Source: Deinococcus seoulensis
Lineage (GTDB): Bacteria; Deinococcota; Deinococci; Deinococcales; Deinococcaceae
Assembly (NCBI RefSeq): GCF_014648115.1
Contig: NZ_BMQM01000051.1
Span: forward strand, 1-18,220
Direction of reading: 5' to 3'
DNA: 18,220 nucleotides
This document shows positions 17,461 through 18,220 of the stretch, one piece after another (positions within the stretch are counted from its first letter, which is position 1; each line of letters begins with the position of its first letter). Under the pieces are notes generated by a model that was not told where the DNA came from, did not search any database, and saw only the letters and a program-made list of their open reading frames with translations. Position numbers and translations under genes: made by a program.

Positions 17461-17928
17461 ATGGCGAACGTTGAATCCTTCGATCTCGACCACACCAAGG
17501 TCAAAGCCCCCTACGTGCGACTGGCTGGCGTGAAGACCACGCCGCGCGGCGACTCCATCAGCAAGTACGACCTGCGGCTACTGCAACCGAACCAGGCGGC
17601 CATCGATCCGGCCGCCATTCATACCCTCGAGCACCTGCTGGCCGGGTACCTGCGCGACCACCTGACCGACGTGGTCGATGTCTCCCCGATGGGCTGCCGC
17701 ACCGGCATGTACATGGCGGTCATCGGTGAGCCCGACGAGCAGGGCGTCCTGAAGGCCTTCGAGGCGGCGTTGCAGGACACGGCGGCGCACGACCGGCCCA
17801 TTCCCGGTGTCAGTGAACTGGAGTGCGGGAATTACCGCGATCACGACCTGCAGGCGGCGCGCGCGCATGCCCGTGACGCGCTGGCGCAGGGCCTGAAGGT
17901 GCAGGAGACGGTGCTGCTGGAACGCTGA
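17461..17928 (+). CDS. luxS: S-ribosylhomocysteine lyase (AI-2 synthesis)
   Basis: LuxS cleaves S-ribosylhomocysteine to homocysteine and 4,5-dihydroxy-2,3-pentanedione, the precursor of autoinducer-2, as part of S-adenosylhomocysteine recycling. The 155-aa protein has the metal ligands His54 and His58 in HTLEHLLAG and Cys122 in ECGNY, with Glu57 and the catalytic Cys79 in MGCRTGMY. Length matches the family. The start at 17461 is preceded by CAGAAT 6 nt upstream, which matches TAnnnT except for its first base; CGGAGC is a poor Shine-Dalgarno site. Tandem 14-bp repeats lie just upstream. No pfs/mtnN is adjacent. A UUCG-capped terminator follows. Confidence 0.97.
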   Translation: MANVESFDLDHTKVKAPYVRLAGVKTTPRGDSISKYDLRLLQPNQAAIDPAAIHTLEHLLAGYLRDHLTDVVDVSPMGCRTGMYMAVIGEPDEQGVLKAFEAALQDTAAHDRPIPGVSELECGNYRDHDLQAARAHARDALAQGLKVQETVLLER

Positions 17929-17950
17929 GGCGTCCCCGCAAACAGACCAG

Positions 17951-17976
17951 AGACGGTCGCCTTCGGGTGGCCGTTT
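17951..17976 (+). terminator. luxS terminator with UUCG tetraloop
   Basis: ACGGTCGCC (17953-17961) pairs with GGTGGCCGT (17966-17974), two wobbles included, around the very stable TTCG loop, followed by TTTG. Confidence 0.8.
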
Positions 17977-18042
17977 GTGCGTTCAGGGCGCGAATTCCTG
18001 TTGTTTTCCCCGGACGTGAACTCTGGCATCAGGCACAGGGTG

Positions 18043-18214
<172 letters not shown>

Positions 18215-18220
18215 GGTCAA
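18215..18220 (+). rRNA. First bases of 23S rRNA (partial, runs off the window)
   Basis: The window ends in GGTCAA. From memory, mature 23S rRNA of Deinococcus radiodurans starts with GGUCAAGAUAG. Six bases alone prove little, but together with the strong promoter and non-coding leader they point to an rRNA gene. The alternative is a coding start ATGGGTCAA at 18212, with a purine-rich AGGAAAG directly before it. Confidence 0.5.

Overview
The window looks like chromosomal DNA of a Deinococcus species. It is GC-rich with strongly GC-biased third codon positions. GlnRS carries a YqeY/GatB-type C-terminal domain, a fusion described for Deinococcus. Most protein genes begin with a -10 hexamer TAnnnT placed 7 nt before the start codon, the signature of leaderless mRNAs reported for this genus. 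Small non-coding repeats are dispersed between genes, and the window ends in what looks like a stand-alone 23S rRNA promoter and leader, consistent with 16S and 23S genes that are not joined.

Layout. 1-3500: a cytoplasmic TPR protein (+) converging on an exported beta-propeller protein (-), with repeat copy A and a terminator hairpin between them. 3590-7050: glnS (-) and a GNAT acetyltransferase (+) diverge from a very short shared promoter region; the acetyltransferase converges on a small exported helical-repeat protein (-), and repeat copy B supplies the stop codons of both. 7740-9615: three minus-strand genes (the exported repeat protein, a 177-aa protein of unknown function with a palindrome inside its promoter, and an HtrA-like PDZ protease), with a gamma-glutamylcyclotransferase-like gene diverging at 9775. 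10260-11180: an information-processing cluster of rpsO (-), tRNA-Leu(GAG) (+) and the SRP RNA gene (+), with divergent -10/-35 promoters. 11185-13964: a small hypothetical gene, a 119-aa unknown gene (-) diverging from a beta-carbonic anhydrase (+), then an M29 aminopeptidase (-). 14029-15480: tRNA-Pro(GGG) (+), thrB (-) and repeat copy C. 15480-17930: a GlsB/YeaQ-type membrane protein (+), rpmB (+), lspA (-) and luxS (+). 17977-18220: a strong promoter and about 140 nt of leader running to what I read as the first bases of 23S rRNA.

Functional reading. The content is mostly housekeeping: translation (glnS, rpsO, rpmB, tRNAs, 23S), protein export and lipoprotein maturation (SRP RNA, lspA), envelope quality control (HtrA-like), amino-acid and methyl-cycle metabolism (thrB, luxS), CO2 hydration and peptide turnover. 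There are no long operons. Nearly every gene has its own promoter and nearly every convergent pair is closed by a strong hairpin. I see no prophage, CRISPR array, transposase or defence island. The most interesting signals are non-coding: a mosaic, structurally conserved repeat family whose ends serve as stop codons; an inverted repeat filling a promoter spacer that resembles the Deinococcus radiation/desiccation response motif; and an inverted repeat that buries a leaderless GTG start codon.
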